NCBI GenBank assembly: GCA_014138725.1
Contig: JACJID010000001.1
Span: 1,550,001-1,614,000, forward strand
Source of the DNA: Kutzneria viridogrisea
GTDB taxonomy: Bacteria; Actinomycetota; Actinomycetes; Mycobacteriales; Pseudonocardiaceae
DNA: 64,000 nt
Reading direction: 5' to 3'
How positions within the stretch are numbered: the first letter of the stretch is position 1; each line of letters begins with the position of its first letter. This document shows positions 26,671 to 33,839 of this stretch, one piece after another. Under the pieces are notes generated by a model. It searched no databases and was not told the origin of the DNA. It worked only from the letters and a program-made list of their open reading frames with translations. The translations under genes and the position numbers were made by a program.

Positions 26671-27468
26671 GTGGTGGGCAGGTCGGAGGTCACGGCGTGG
26701 CAGCCCGGGGTGCCGGGCATCCACGAGGTCTTCCACGCGCGGTTCACCGATCACGCCTACCCCGCGCACACCCACGACGCCTGGACCCTGCTGCTGATCG
26801 ACTCCGGGGTGGTCAGCTACGAGATGGACCGGCACGAGCACGGAGCGCAGCGTTCCTTCGTCACGCTGCTGCCGCCGGACGTGCCGCACAACGGGCGTTC
26901 GGTGCTGCCGGAGGGCTTCCGCAAGCGGGTGCTGTACCTGGACCGGGCGGTGCTGGACGAGCGGTTGATCGGCGCCGCCGTGGACGTGCCCGCGCTGCAC
27001 GACCCGGCCCTGCGGCTGCGGGTGCGGCAACTGCACGACGCGCTGGGCCCGCGCACCGAGGACCTGGAGGCGCAGAGCAGGTTCGCGCTGGTGACCGAGC
27101 GGCTCGACCAGCACCTGTGGCACGCCGTGCGCGCACCCCGCGCCGTGCGCGACCCCAGCCTGGCCCGGCGCCTGCGCGACCTGCTCGACGCGCGGGTCCC
27201 CGACGGGCTGTCCCTGGCGGAGGCGTCGGCCGAACTGGGCGCGCACCAGACGCACCTGGTGCGTGCCTTCAGCCGGGAGTACGGCATGCCCCCGCACCTG
27301 TACCTGACGGGACGTCGCGTGGACCTGGCCCGGCGGCACCTGCTCGCGGGCGAGTCCGCCGCGCAGGCCGCGGTGTTGGCCGGGTTCTACGACCAGTCCC
27401 ACCTGACCCGGCACTTCCGGCGGACCCTGGGCACGACCCCGGCGCACTACGCGCGGGCCGCTCGCTGA
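26671..27468 (+). CDS. AraC-family transcriptional regulator
   Basis: 265 residues from GTG 26671. N-terminal cupin-like sensing domain (HARFTDHAYPAHTHDAWTLLLIDSG, PPDVPHNGRS), C-terminal double HTH (about 165-260): LSLAEASAELGAHQTHLVRAFSREYGMPPH, then SAAQAAVLAGFYDQSHLTRHFRRTLG. The frame is open further upstream, but that part would cross the DUF2000 start and lacks family similarity, so the GTG was chosen. It is divergent from DUF2000 and probably regulates it and itself from the 49-base intergenic region. The effector is unknown. Confidence 0.88.
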   Translation: MVGRSEVTAWQPGVPGIHEVFHARFTDHAYPAHTHDAWTLLLIDSGVVSYEMDRHEHGAQRSFVTLLPPDVPHNGRSVLPEGFRKRVLYLDRAVLDERLIGAAVDVPALHDPALRLRVRQLHDALGPRTEDLEAQSRFALVTERLDQHLWHAVRAPRAVRDPSLARRLRDLLDARVPDGLSLAEASAELGAHQTHLVRAFSREYGMPPHLYLTGRRVDLARRHLLAGESAAQAAVLAGFYDQSHLTRHFRRTLGTTPAHYARAAR

Positions 27469-27503
27469 CGGTACCGTGGTGGCATCCCACCGGGAGTGAG
27501 GCC

Positions 27504-28436
27504 GTGGCCAGTTCCGCCTTCCAGCACTCAGCGTTCCTGTACGACGGAGCGGACCAGTTCTGCGACGGGGTGCTGTCCTTCGTGCGGTCCGGGCTGGGCG
27601 CCGACGAGGCCGTACTGGTCGCGGTCACCGAGGACAAGGCCGCCCCGCTGCGCGCGGAACTGGGCGCCGACGCCGAGCGGGTGTGCTTCGTGGACATGGC
27701 CGAGGTGGGCCGCAACCCGGCGCGCATCATCCCCGCCTGGCGCGACTGGGTGGGGGAGCATACGGGGGTGCGCGGGTTCCGCGGTGTGGGCGAGCCCGCC
27801 TGGCCCGGTCGCTCGGCCGAGGAACTGACCGAGTGCGCACACCACGAGTCCCTGCTCAACCTGGTCTTCGACGGGCTGGCGTCCTGGCAGCTGATGTGCC
27901 CCTACGACGTGTCGGGGCTGGACCCCGAGGTGATCGACACGGCGCTGGCGAACCACCCGTACCTGGCCGCGGAGGTCAACACCGGCTACCGGGAGCCCGA
28001 GCCGCTCGCCCTGTTGGCGCAGTCCCTGCCGGAGCCGACCGGTCCCGTGGAGCAGTACCGGTTCGATGCGGGGCGGCTGGCCGGGGCGCGGCAGGTGGTC
28101 GTGCGGCTGGCGACCGAGGCCGGGGCCCGCCAGGAGCTGGCCGAGGACCTGGCGCTCGCGGTGCACGAGGCGGCGATGAACAGCGTGGACCACGGCGGGG
28201 GCCAGGGCGTGCTGCGGATCTGGCAGGACGGCGGGCAGCTCGTCTGCGAGGTGCGGGACAGCGGATGGCTCACCGACCCGCTGGTCGGCCGCGCGCGCCC
28301 CACGCTGGGGCAGGCGCGCGGCCGCGGCATGTGGATGATCCACCAGCTGTGCGACCTGGTACAGCTGCGTTCCTCGGAGCGGGACGGCACCCTGGTCCGG
28401 CTACGCGTGACGACCGATGTGCAGCCGCATCCCTAG
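27504..28436 (+). CDS. MEDS sensory domain plus HATPase anti-sigma kinase domain (RsbA-type)
   Basis: 310-residue soluble regulator. Residues 1-165 form a MEDS/DcmR-like sensory domain (FQHSAFLYDGADQFCDGVLSFVRSGL, LLNLVFDGLASWQLMCPYD). Residues 185-305 form a histidine-kinase-like ATPase of the anti-sigma type: LAVHEAAMNSVDHGG (N box), VRDSGW and GRGMWMIHQLCD. Such proteins bind sigma factors or phosphorylate STAS antagonists. GTG 27504 has GGGAG seven bases upstream. Its stop lies 36 bases inside the convergent membrane-protein gene. No cognate STAS gene is adjacent; the STAS protein near 56 kb could be a partner (speculative). Confidence 0.85.
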   Translation: MASSAFQHSAFLYDGADQFCDGVLSFVRSGLGADEAVLVAVTEDKAAPLRAELGADAERVCFVDMAEVGRNPARIIPAWRDWVGEHTGVRGFRGVGEPAWPGRSAEELTECAHHESLLNLVFDGLASWQLMCPYDVSGLDPEVIDTALANHPYLAAEVNTGYREPEPLALLAQSLPEPTGPVEQYRFDAGRLAGARQVVVRLATEAGARQELAEDLALAVHEAAMNSVDHGGGQGVLRIWQDGGQLVCEVRDSGWLTDPLVGRARPTLGQARGRGMWMIHQLCDLVQLRSSERDGTLVRLRVTTDVQPHP

Positions 28437-29333
28437 CCCGCCGACCGCGAGCAGCACCAGCCCGGCCAGCAGCACCAGCAGCGCGCCGTTGACCGTGCCA
28501 CCGGTCCAGTCCCACACCGCCTCCGGCACCGCGACGGTCACGCTCACCACGCCCGCGCCGAGCAGAACCGGTGTGCGGTCGACGAAGTAGAGCACGAAGC
28601 AGATCATGGCGAGCAGCAGCGTGCCGCCGTAGACGATCCACACGTCGCGCAGCTCGCCCATGGGGAACTGGGTGCCGATCAGGGTGATCGCCGCCCCCAC
28701 ACCGAGCCCCACCGAGCGGTGCTCGATGGTGTGGCCCAGGGCCAGTGCGGACCACGCGATGCCCACCAGCACGAGGATGAGCCCGGCGCGCGGCAGGTTG
28801 TAGCCCCACAGGTCGACCAGGCCCAGCGCGGCGGTGAAACTGGCCACGGCGGCCACCAGCAGCGAGGGGATCGCCGGGGCCAGCACGTACCCGAGGACGG
28901 CCAGCACCAGCGCGACCCCGCCGCCGACCAGCGCCGGCTGGTGGTTCTCCGCGGCGATCATGCCGGTGAACCCACCCGTCACGGCGGCCAGCGCCAGCAG
29001 CACCGACCCGGCGCGGGCACGCACCGGGTTCACCCGGCCCCGCAGCACCCCGCTGGCCAGCGCGGCGACCGCCAGCACCACCGTGACCCCGGCGAGCAGG
29101 CCCACGCGGCCCGCGTGGGTGAACCCGCTCCAGGACAGGCTGATCACCAGCGAGGCCCCCGCCAGCAGCAGTGCGGCGCCCACGTAGCCCAGCACCTCGG
29201 CGAGCCGTGCGCGGGCAGGGCCCCGGTCTGTCTCCAGCGCGCCGAGCACGGCCTCGGCCTGTCCGTTGGAGATCGTTCCCTCGGTCACCAGCGCCTTGAG
29301 CGCTGCCTGCTGCTCCGCGGCGAGCTTCACCAT
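28401..29333 (-). CDS. Multi-pass membrane protein (DUF2157-like)
   Basis: 310 residues from ATG 29333. A soluble N-terminal segment (MVKLAAEQQAALKALVTEGTI start, about 45 residues) resembles the helical head of DUF2157-type proteins. It is followed by about ten hydrophobic segments, for example LGYVGAALLLAGASLVISL and GALLVLLAGLVLLAVGG. No transporter or enzyme motif is recognised. Its last 36 bases overlap the end of the convergent MEDS-HATPase gene, so the two transcripts are antisense at their 3' ends. Confidence 0.75.
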   Translation of the reverse strand: MVKLAAEQQAALKALVTEGTISNGQAEAVLGALETDRGPARARLAEVLGYVGAALLLAGASLVISLSWSGFTHAGRVGLLAGVTVVLAVAALASGVLRGRVNPVRARAGSVLLALAAVTGGFTGMIAAENHQPALVGGGVALVLAVLGYVLAPAIPSLLVAAVASFTAALGLVDLWGYNLPRAGLILVLVGIAWSALALGHTIEHRSVGLGVGAAITLIGTQFPMGELRDVWIVYGGTLLLAMICFVLYFVDRTPVLLGAGVVSVTVAVPEAVWDWTGGTVNGALLVLLAGLVLLAVGGLGMRLHIGRHA

Positions 29334-29373
29334 TGTTTGGGCATACCCGGTGTGGGGGACGCCCAAACTGGGC

Positions 29374-29781
29374 TCACACGATGGACTCGCCCGCGTACCT
29401 CGCGAGCCGTCCGGGCAGTTCGGCGCCGCTGAACCGCGGCGGGTGCAGTTCGCCCGGATAGCTGCCCGCAACGACTTCGTCCACGAAGGCCCGCACCTGG
29501 GACGGCTCGGGCAGCAGGTCCCCGCTGAGGTAGGACAGCACCACGGGTGGATCGCCCGGATCGGTCTCCACGCCCACCGACCAGCCGTGGTGCTCGTCCC
29601 AGACCAGCATCAGGTCGCGGTCGGGGAAGTTGCCGCTGCGCACGGCCAGCGCGAGGTAGGCGCTGGCGTACTCCGCGATCTCGAAGCTGACAGCGTGTCT
29701 TGGCACGGTGAGTGCGTGCGCCACAGCCGCGACGTATGCACCAAGCCCCTGCGCTGCCTGACTGTCCGGGTCGAGGTTCAT
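29374..29781 (-). CDS. Hypothetical protein (DUF6292-like)
   Basis: 135-residue soluble protein from ATG 29781. The pattern GLGAYVAAVAHAL, IAEYASAYLALAV, LVWDEHHGWSVGVE and ALVP-like helix then SYLSGDLLPEPSQVRAFV resembles small DUF6292 proteins common in Pseudonocardiaceae; this is a recollection, not a search result. Function unknown. It is in the same direction as the membrane-protein gene 40 bases downstream and may be co-transcribed with it. Confidence 0.65.
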   Translation of the reverse strand: MNLDPDSQAAQGLGAYVAAVAHALTVPRHAVSFEIAEYASAYLALAVRSGNFPDRDLMLVWDEHHGWSVGVETDPGDPPVVLSYLSGDLLPEPSQVRAFVDEVVAGSYPGELHPPRFSGAELPGRLARYAGESIV

Positions 29782-29826
29782 GACCGGCGGTTACCCACTT
29801 GGTCTTGGTTCAACCTGTCGAGTGAG

Positions 29827-30309
29827 TCACCCGTGCGGTGACAGCCAGGCCGGTACCCGGGCACCGCCGCGTTCGCAGTCGTCGAGCAGGCTGGCCGCCC
29901 ACAGCAGCAGGTGCAGCAGCGCGGTGACCGTCTCCTGCGGCTCGTCCCTGGCGAACAGCAGGTCCAACTGGATGGCCGCCGACTCGTGGTCCTCGTTGAG
30001 CTCCGCCAGCAGCGAGCGGTAGGTCGCCCGCAGCGGCGGCTCTACCTCGTCCACCGGGATCGGGGCCCCCTCCAGGTCGCCGAGGTGCATCTGTAGCTCG
30101 CCGCCCGCCCCCGCGTGCTCCGAGAGCGCCCGCAGCATCTGTGCCGAGGCGCTGACCAGCTCGTTCGCCGCGTCCCGCAGGTTGTCCAGACCGGTGTCCT
30201 CCTCGGTCTGGTACAGGTTCTCCAGCGCCATGATCGCGCCCTGCGGGTCCTCCGCGCGCAGTAGGCAGACCGCGTCCCGCAGGTGCGACCTGGTCCAGTC
30301 CTCGGTCAC
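29827..30309 (-). CDS. Hypothetical acidic helical protein
   Basis: 160 residues from GTG 30309, which has a strong GGAGG six bases upstream. The frame is open much further upstream but crosses a repeat-rich intergenic region, so the short start is preferred. The product is mostly helical and acidic (VTEDWTRSHLRDAVCLLRAEDP, LENLYQTEEDTGLDNLRDAANE, LHLLLWAASLLDDCERGG). No signal peptide, membrane segment or known motif. Unrecognised; possibly a regulatory or scaffold protein restricted to related actinomycetes. Confidence 0.65.
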   Translation of the reverse strand: MTEDWTRSHLRDAVCLLRAEDPQGAIMALENLYQTEEDTGLDNLRDAANELVSASAQMLRALSEHAGAGGELQMHLGDLEGAPIPVDEVEPPLRATYRSLLAELNEDHESAAIQLDLLFARDEPQETVTALLHLLLWAASLLDDCERGGARVPAWLSPHG

Positions 30310-30388
30310 GATCCCTCCCCGGTGGCTCCGTGCATCCTCCCGACTACCCCGAACGCCCGACCCCCAACCCTCACGCTCACCCCACCCC

Positions 30389-30548
30389 GCGAGTCCCGCT
30401 CTCCCGCGTGCGAGTCCCGCTCTCCCGCACCCGCCAGGCCACCCCGGAACGTCCGACACACCGTCCCGAAAACACCGACACGCGCTGGCCTCCGGGACTC
30501 GCGAGCGGCTCAGCGGGACTCGCGCTCCGCAGAGCGGGACTCGCGGGG
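30389..30548. repeat. Intergenic cluster of direct and inverted GCGAGTCCCGC repeats
   Basis: Two direct copies of GCGAGTCCCGCTCTCCCGC at 30389-30407 and 30410-30428, then three inverted copies of the core GGGACTCGC at 30494-30502, 30515-30523 and 30536-30544. The inverted copies can pair with the direct ones across about 100 bases. This occupies most of the 239-base gap between two minus-strand genes and could act as a terminator for the L,D-transpeptidase transcript or be a dispersed palindromic element. Confidence 0.7.
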
Positions 30549-31046
30549 TTAGGGCAGGACCTGGACTGTTTGGTCCTTGGCCAGGGTGTCGAAGAAGCGC
30601 TGGGCGTCCTCGGCGCGGAGGTGGACGCAGCCGTGTGAGGCCTGTTCGAGGCTGCCCTCGTGGAACGCGATGCCGCCGGGTGCGAAGAACACGGAGTTGG
30701 GCATGGGCGCGTCGTACTCGCTGCTGTACTGGTCCTTGTTCTTCCACGCGACCGCGAACGTGCCGGTCGGGGTCGGTGTGTCGGGGGCACCGGGCATGAT
30801 GGGCACGGGGCCGTACACCACCGCCCCGTCGCGCAGCAGCCACGCCTGCCTGGTGGACAACCGCACGCACGCCCCGGTGACGACAGCGGTGCACGGCGCC
30901 ACCGGGACGGCCTGGGTGGTCGGCGCGGGGGTGCTGGTGGTCGTCAGGGGTGTGACGGTTTCGGCGACACGCACCGGCGGTGCGACCGTCGTCGAGCAGC
31001 CCGTCAGCAGCACGCAGGCGGCCAGCACTTCCAGTCTGATCCTCAT
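30549..31046 (-). CDS. L,D-transpeptidase (YkuD) lipoprotein
   Basis: Peptidoglycan cross-linking enzyme anchored outside the membrane. 165 residues from ATG 31046: signal sequence MRIRLEVLAACVLLTGC with Cys17 as the likely lipidation site, a Thr/Pro-rich linker (25-50), then a compact YkuD domain. The catalytic motif HEGSLEQASHGCVHLRAED shows the conserved His and the SHGC nucleophile cysteine. An upstream in-frame extension lacks a signal peptide and was rejected. It is divergent from an ECF sigma gene. An ACAACT-N16-CGTC element ends only 9 bases before the ATG, so the mRNA may be leaderless and sigma-dependent. Confidence 0.88.
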   Translation of the reverse strand: MRIRLEVLAACVLLTGCSTTVAPPVRVAETVTPLTTTSTPAPTTQAVPVAPCTAVVTGACVRLSTRQAWLLRDGAVVYGPVPIMPGAPDTPTPTGTFAVAWKNKDQYSSEYDAPMPNSVFFAPGGIAFHEGSLEQASHGCVHLRAEDAQRFFDTLAKDQTVQVLP

Positions 31047-31055
31047 GCCGGTCCC

Positions 31056-31081
31056 GACGGGCCGGTCGCCGGAAAAGTTGT
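31056..31081 (-). promoter_or_regulatory. Putative ECF promoter of the L,D-transpeptidase gene
   Basis: Minus strand: ACAACT at 31081-31076, 16-base spacer, CGTC at 31059-31056, with the ATG at 31046. The element mirrors the one before the sigma gene. The two ACAAC boxes form an imperfect palindrome (GGAAAAGTTGT...ACAACCTTTCC, 31071-31104). Confidence 0.55.
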
Positions 31082-31093
31082 GGTCCGGGGCCG

Positions 31094-31119
31094 ACAACCT
31101 TTCCCGCTGCCCGGTCGTC
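31094..31119 (+). promoter_or_regulatory. Putative autoregulated ECF promoter of the sigma gene
   Basis: Plus strand: ACAACC at 31094-31099, 16-base spacer, CGTC at 31116-31119, with the GTG start at 31129. Same boxes and same spacing as the divergent promoter, consistent with recognition by the sigma factor encoded just downstream. Confidence 0.55.
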
Positions 31120-31128
31120 TGACCCCGG

Positions 31129-31632
31129 GTGAGGAGCGACGCCGAGTTCGCCGAGTTCGTGGGCAGCAGCGCGCCACGGCTGCTGCACACCGCGTACCTG
31201 CTCAGCGGGGACCGGCACCAGGCCGAGGACGATGTGCAGACGGCGCTGGCGCGGACCTACGCCGCCTGGTCGGGGATCCGCAACAGGGACCCGCACGCCT
31301 ACACCCGCAAGGTGCTGGTCAACCTCGTGATCGATCGCTGGCGGCGTCCCCTGCGCGAGGACCCGTACGAACAGGTGCCCGAACGGCCTGTGCCGGAGGA
31401 CTTCACCCGCGGGCTGGACCACCAGGGCGAACTGGCCCGCCTGCTGGACCAACTCACCCCGCGTGAGCGGGCGATCGTCGTGCTGCGCCACTACCACGAC
31501 CTGCCGGAGGCCGAGGTGGCCGCCGAGCTGAACATCTCGCTGGGCACCGTGAAGAGCACGAACTCCCGGGCGCTGGCGAAGCTGCGCGTGTCCACCGGGC
31601 AGCCCGTACCGGCCAGCGGGGGTGCCCGGTGA
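31129..31632 (+). CDS. SigE-family ECF RNA polymerase sigma factor
   Basis: 167 residues with sigma-2 (DAEFAEFVGSSAPRLLHTAYLLSGDRHQAEDDVQ, ending NLVIDRWRR) and sigma-4 (LDQLTPRERAIVVLRHYHDLPEAEVAAEL, NISLGTVKSTNSRALAKLR). The layout matches the actinobacterial SigE-type ECF group. GTG 31129 is required to keep the family's N-terminal EFxEFV segment, and lies about 9 bases after a CGTC box, so the transcript may be near-leaderless. It overlaps the next gene by four bases (GTGA). It probably controls itself and the divergent L,D-transpeptidase, suggesting a cell-envelope stress response. Confidence 0.88.
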   Translation: MRSDAEFAEFVGSSAPRLLHTAYLLSGDRHQAEDDVQTALARTYAAWSGIRNRDPHAYTRKVLVNLVIDRWRRPLREDPYEQVPERPVPEDFTRGLDHQGELARLLDQLTPRERAIVVLRHYHDLPEAEVAAELNISLGTVKSTNSRALAKLRVSTGQPVPASGGAR

Positions 31633-32327
31633 ACGACCTGGAGTCGCTGCGTGGGGCCCTGCGCACGCCGCCGCCTGACGGGTTCGCGCCGGTGGACGTG
31701 CAGCGGGTGATGGCCCTCGGCGGCCGGATGCGAACCCGGCGGCGTGCGCTGCGGGCCTCGGCCGTGCTCGGGGTGACGGCGGCCGTGCTGATCTCCGTCA
31801 GCACGATCAGCCAGCAGCAGTCGACCCCGCCCGCCGCCCCGGTGCTGCTCAGCCAGAGCCACCCCGCCGACCCGGGCTCCACCACGGTCAGCGACGTGGT
31901 CGAGACGGGTCTGCGCGACGACCGGGGGCAGGTGCTGCTGTACTTCGTGTCCGGGGACTACCGGGTGAAGAATTCGATCAACGCCGCGCAGCGCTACAGC
32001 GGGTACGGACTGACCCTCGCGCACCGGGACGGGCAGGGCCGGATCACCGCGGACACCACCAGTAACGCCAGCTTCACCGAGGGCGTGTTCGACCTGTGCC
32101 AGAACGAGGAGCGGGGACTGGCCACCTACGGGATCTACACCGGCCCCGCGGCCAGGATCGTCGCGAAGCTGGACGAGGGTGAGGTCACCGCGCACACCAC
32201 CACCTGGTCGACCGATCGCACCGTGGTGCTCTACTGGTTCGACCCGGACACCGCGCCGAAGTTCGCCAGGTCGGGGACCCTCACCCTGTCCGCCCTCGAC
32301 GCGGAGGGCCGCCCGCTGGCGAAATGA
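31629..32327 (+). CDS. Single-pass membrane protein coupled to the ECF sigma factor
   Basis: 232 residues, GTG overlapping the sigma stop. A cytosolic N-terminus of about 50 residues (MNDLESLRGALRTPPPDGFAP, RRRALRAS) precedes one membrane segment (about 45-62, VLGVTAAVLISVSTI), followed by an extracytoplasmic domain without a known motif. Topology and position match anti-sigma-like partners of ECF factors, but no zinc-binding HxxxCxxC motif is seen. It may be an unusual anti-sigma factor or a membrane effector. The role is inferred only from coupling and topology. Confidence 0.75.
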   Translation: MNDLESLRGALRTPPPDGFAPVDVQRVMALGGRMRTRRRALRASAVLGVTAAVLISVSTISQQQSTPPAAPVLLSQSHPADPGSTTVSDVVETGLRDDRGQVLLYFVSGDYRVKNSINAAQRYSGYGLTLAHRDGQGRITADTTSNASFTEGVFDLCQNEERGLATYGIYTGPAARIVAKLDEGEVTAHTTTWSTDRTVVLYWFDPDTAPKFARSGTLTLSALDAEGRPLAK

Positions 32328-32335
32328 GCCCCGCA

Positions 32336-32361
32336 GGCCCGCGGGGCGCTCCCCGCGGGCC
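32336..32361. terminator. Bidirectional hairpin terminator
   Basis: Perfect 11-bp stem GGCCCGCGGGG / CCCCGCGGGCC with a CGCT loop, located between the convergent stops of the sigma-operon membrane protein and the aldo/keto reductase. Confidence 0.75.
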
Positions 32362-32367
32362 GCTGCC

Positions 32368-33201
32368 TCAGGCGGCGTTGAACTCGTCGGGGTTCGGGCC
32401 GGTGCGGTGCCCCTTGTCCAAGGTGGACAGTGCGGTGAGGTCCTGCTCGGTCAGCGAGAAGTCGGCGACGGCGAAGTTCTCGCGGATGCGCGAGGGCGTG
32501 ACCGACTTGGGGATGACCACGTTGCCCAGTTGCAGGTGCCAGCGCAGGATGACCTGCGCCGGGGTGCGGCCCAGGCGCTGCGCGATCGCGGCGATGGTCG
32601 GGTCGGCGAGCAGTTCGCCGCCCTGGGCCAGCGGGCTCCACGCCTCGGTGGCGATGCCGTGCTCGGCGTGGAAGGCACGCAGCTCGGCCTGTTGCAGCAG
32701 CGGGTGCAGCTCGATCTGGTTGAGCACCGGCACGACCGAGCCCTCCTCGAGCACGCGCCGCAGGTGGGCGGGCTGGAAGTTGGACACGCCGATGGCGCGC
32801 ACGCGGCCGTCCGCGTACAGCTTCTCGAAGGCACGCCAGGTGTCCAGGTACAGCTCGCGGGCCGGGGTGGGCCAGTGGATCAGGTACAGGTCGAGCTGTT
32901 CGAGGCCGAGCTTGGCCATGCTCTCGTCGAAGGCGCGCAGGGTGGAGTCGTAGCCCTGGGCGCTGTTCCACAGCTTGGTGGTGATGAACAGATCCTCGCG
33001 GGCCAGGCCGCTGCGAGCGATGGCGGCGCCGACCCCGGCCTCGTTGCCGTAGATGGCGGCCGTGTCGATGCTGCGGTACCCGGCCTCCAGTGCCGCGCCG
33101 ACCGCGGCGGTGGTCTCCTCGTCGGGCACCTGGAACACCCCGAAGCCCAGTTGCGGCATCTCGACGCCGTTGGTGAGCTTGACGGTGGGGATCTCGGACA
33201 T
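32368..33201 (-). CDS. Aldo/keto reductase (2,5-diketo-gluconate reductase-like)
   Basis: NADPH-dependent carbonyl reductase of the AKR superfamily, 277 residues from ATG 33201; another ATG three codons upstream lies too close to the GGAGG. Active-site features: DTAAIYGNEAGVG (Asp and Tyr), LFITTKLWN (Lys), LDLYLIHWPTP (His), and the cofactor region VIPKSVTPSRIREN. The N-terminal TVKLTNGVEMPQLGFGVFQV is the family signature. Physiological substrate unknown; detoxification of aldehydes or sugar ketones is typical. Monocistronic, ending at a shared bidirectional terminator. Confidence 0.9.
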   Translation of the reverse strand: MSEIPTVKLTNGVEMPQLGFGVFQVPDEETTAAVGAALEAGYRSIDTAAIYGNEAGVGAAIARSGLAREDLFITTKLWNSAQGYDSTLRAFDESMAKLGLEQLDLYLIHWPTPARELYLDTWRAFEKLYADGRVRAIGVSNFQPAHLRRVLEEGSVVPVLNQIELHPLLQQAELRAFHAEHGIATEAWSPLAQGGELLADPTIAAIAQRLGRTPAQVILRWHLQLGNVVIPKSVTPSRIRENFAVADFSLTEQDLTALSTLDKGHRTGPNPDEFNAA

Positions 33202-33306
33202 GCTGGGCATTCCTCCGTGCGTGAGCAATAGTTGCAAGCGCTGTTTGTTGCAGACGCCTGTAATCCTACTCCGGTCTGGCGCCCACGCAAATCGAGCGTT
33301 CCGTGC

Positions 33307-33334
33307 TTGCGGGTGAACTCGGCGTGGCCATAAT
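33307..33334 (+). promoter_or_regulatory. Possible housekeeping-type promoter
   Basis: TTGCGG (33307-33312), 16-base spacer, CATAAT (33329-33334) in an AT-rich stretch unusual for this window. It lies about 55 bases upstream of the ATG of the small Ala-rich protein gene. Weak evidence, by eye only. Confidence 0.35.
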
Positions 33335-33389
33335 CTGTTACCGCGAGTTACATATAAATCGGCCGGTCCGACCCGGAAGGACACCGACC

Positions 33390-33749
33390 ATGAACCTGCC
33401 CGCTCCTGTGGCCCAGTTCCTCGGCAGCACCAAGCGGGAGACCGCCTCGCTGCTTGGCCGGTGGCAGTCCGAGGCCACCGAGCACCTCGCCCAGCTCGCG
33501 GGGCGTTCCGCCGGGCTGACCGACGAGGCCAGTGACCGGTTCGCGCACCTGGCCGACAGCGCCAGCGACAGCGCGGCGCACCTCGCCCGCAACGCCGCCG
33601 ACGCCGCGGGCAGCTACGCCCGCGAGGCCTGTGACCGGGCCTCGGCGGCCGTCGCCCGGTGGAGCGACGGCCTCGGGGACCGGATCGTGCGCCTGGGTGA
33701 GCGGATCAGCGAGCCGACCCCCCGTCGCCGTCGTGGTCGCCGTCGCTGA
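33390..33749 (+). CDS. Small Ala-rich helical protein with polybasic tail
   Basis: 119 residues, ATG 33390 with GGAAGG upstream. The middle (20-100) is amphipathic and Ala/Asp/Ser-rich with heptad-like spacing (HLAQLAGRSAGLTDEASDRF, LADSASDSAAHLARNAADAA), suggesting a long helix or coiled coil. It ends in RRRRGRRR. This composition is seen in DNA- or polymer-associated proteins such as histone-like and phasin-like proteins, but no specific family is recognised. Confidence 0.7.
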   Translation: MNLPAPVAQFLGSTKRETASLLGRWQSEATEHLAQLAGRSAGLTDEASDRFAHLADSASDSAAHLARNAADAAGSYAREACDRASAAVARWSDGLGDRIVRLGERISEPTPRRRRGRRR

Positions 33750-33839
33750 GCAGCCGACCGTTTCCCCTTGGCGCGCAGGCCCTCGCGGATAGGATCATGG
33801 CGCACTCGCCGGTGGCGGGGCAGAGCCAGGGAGAGGGTC

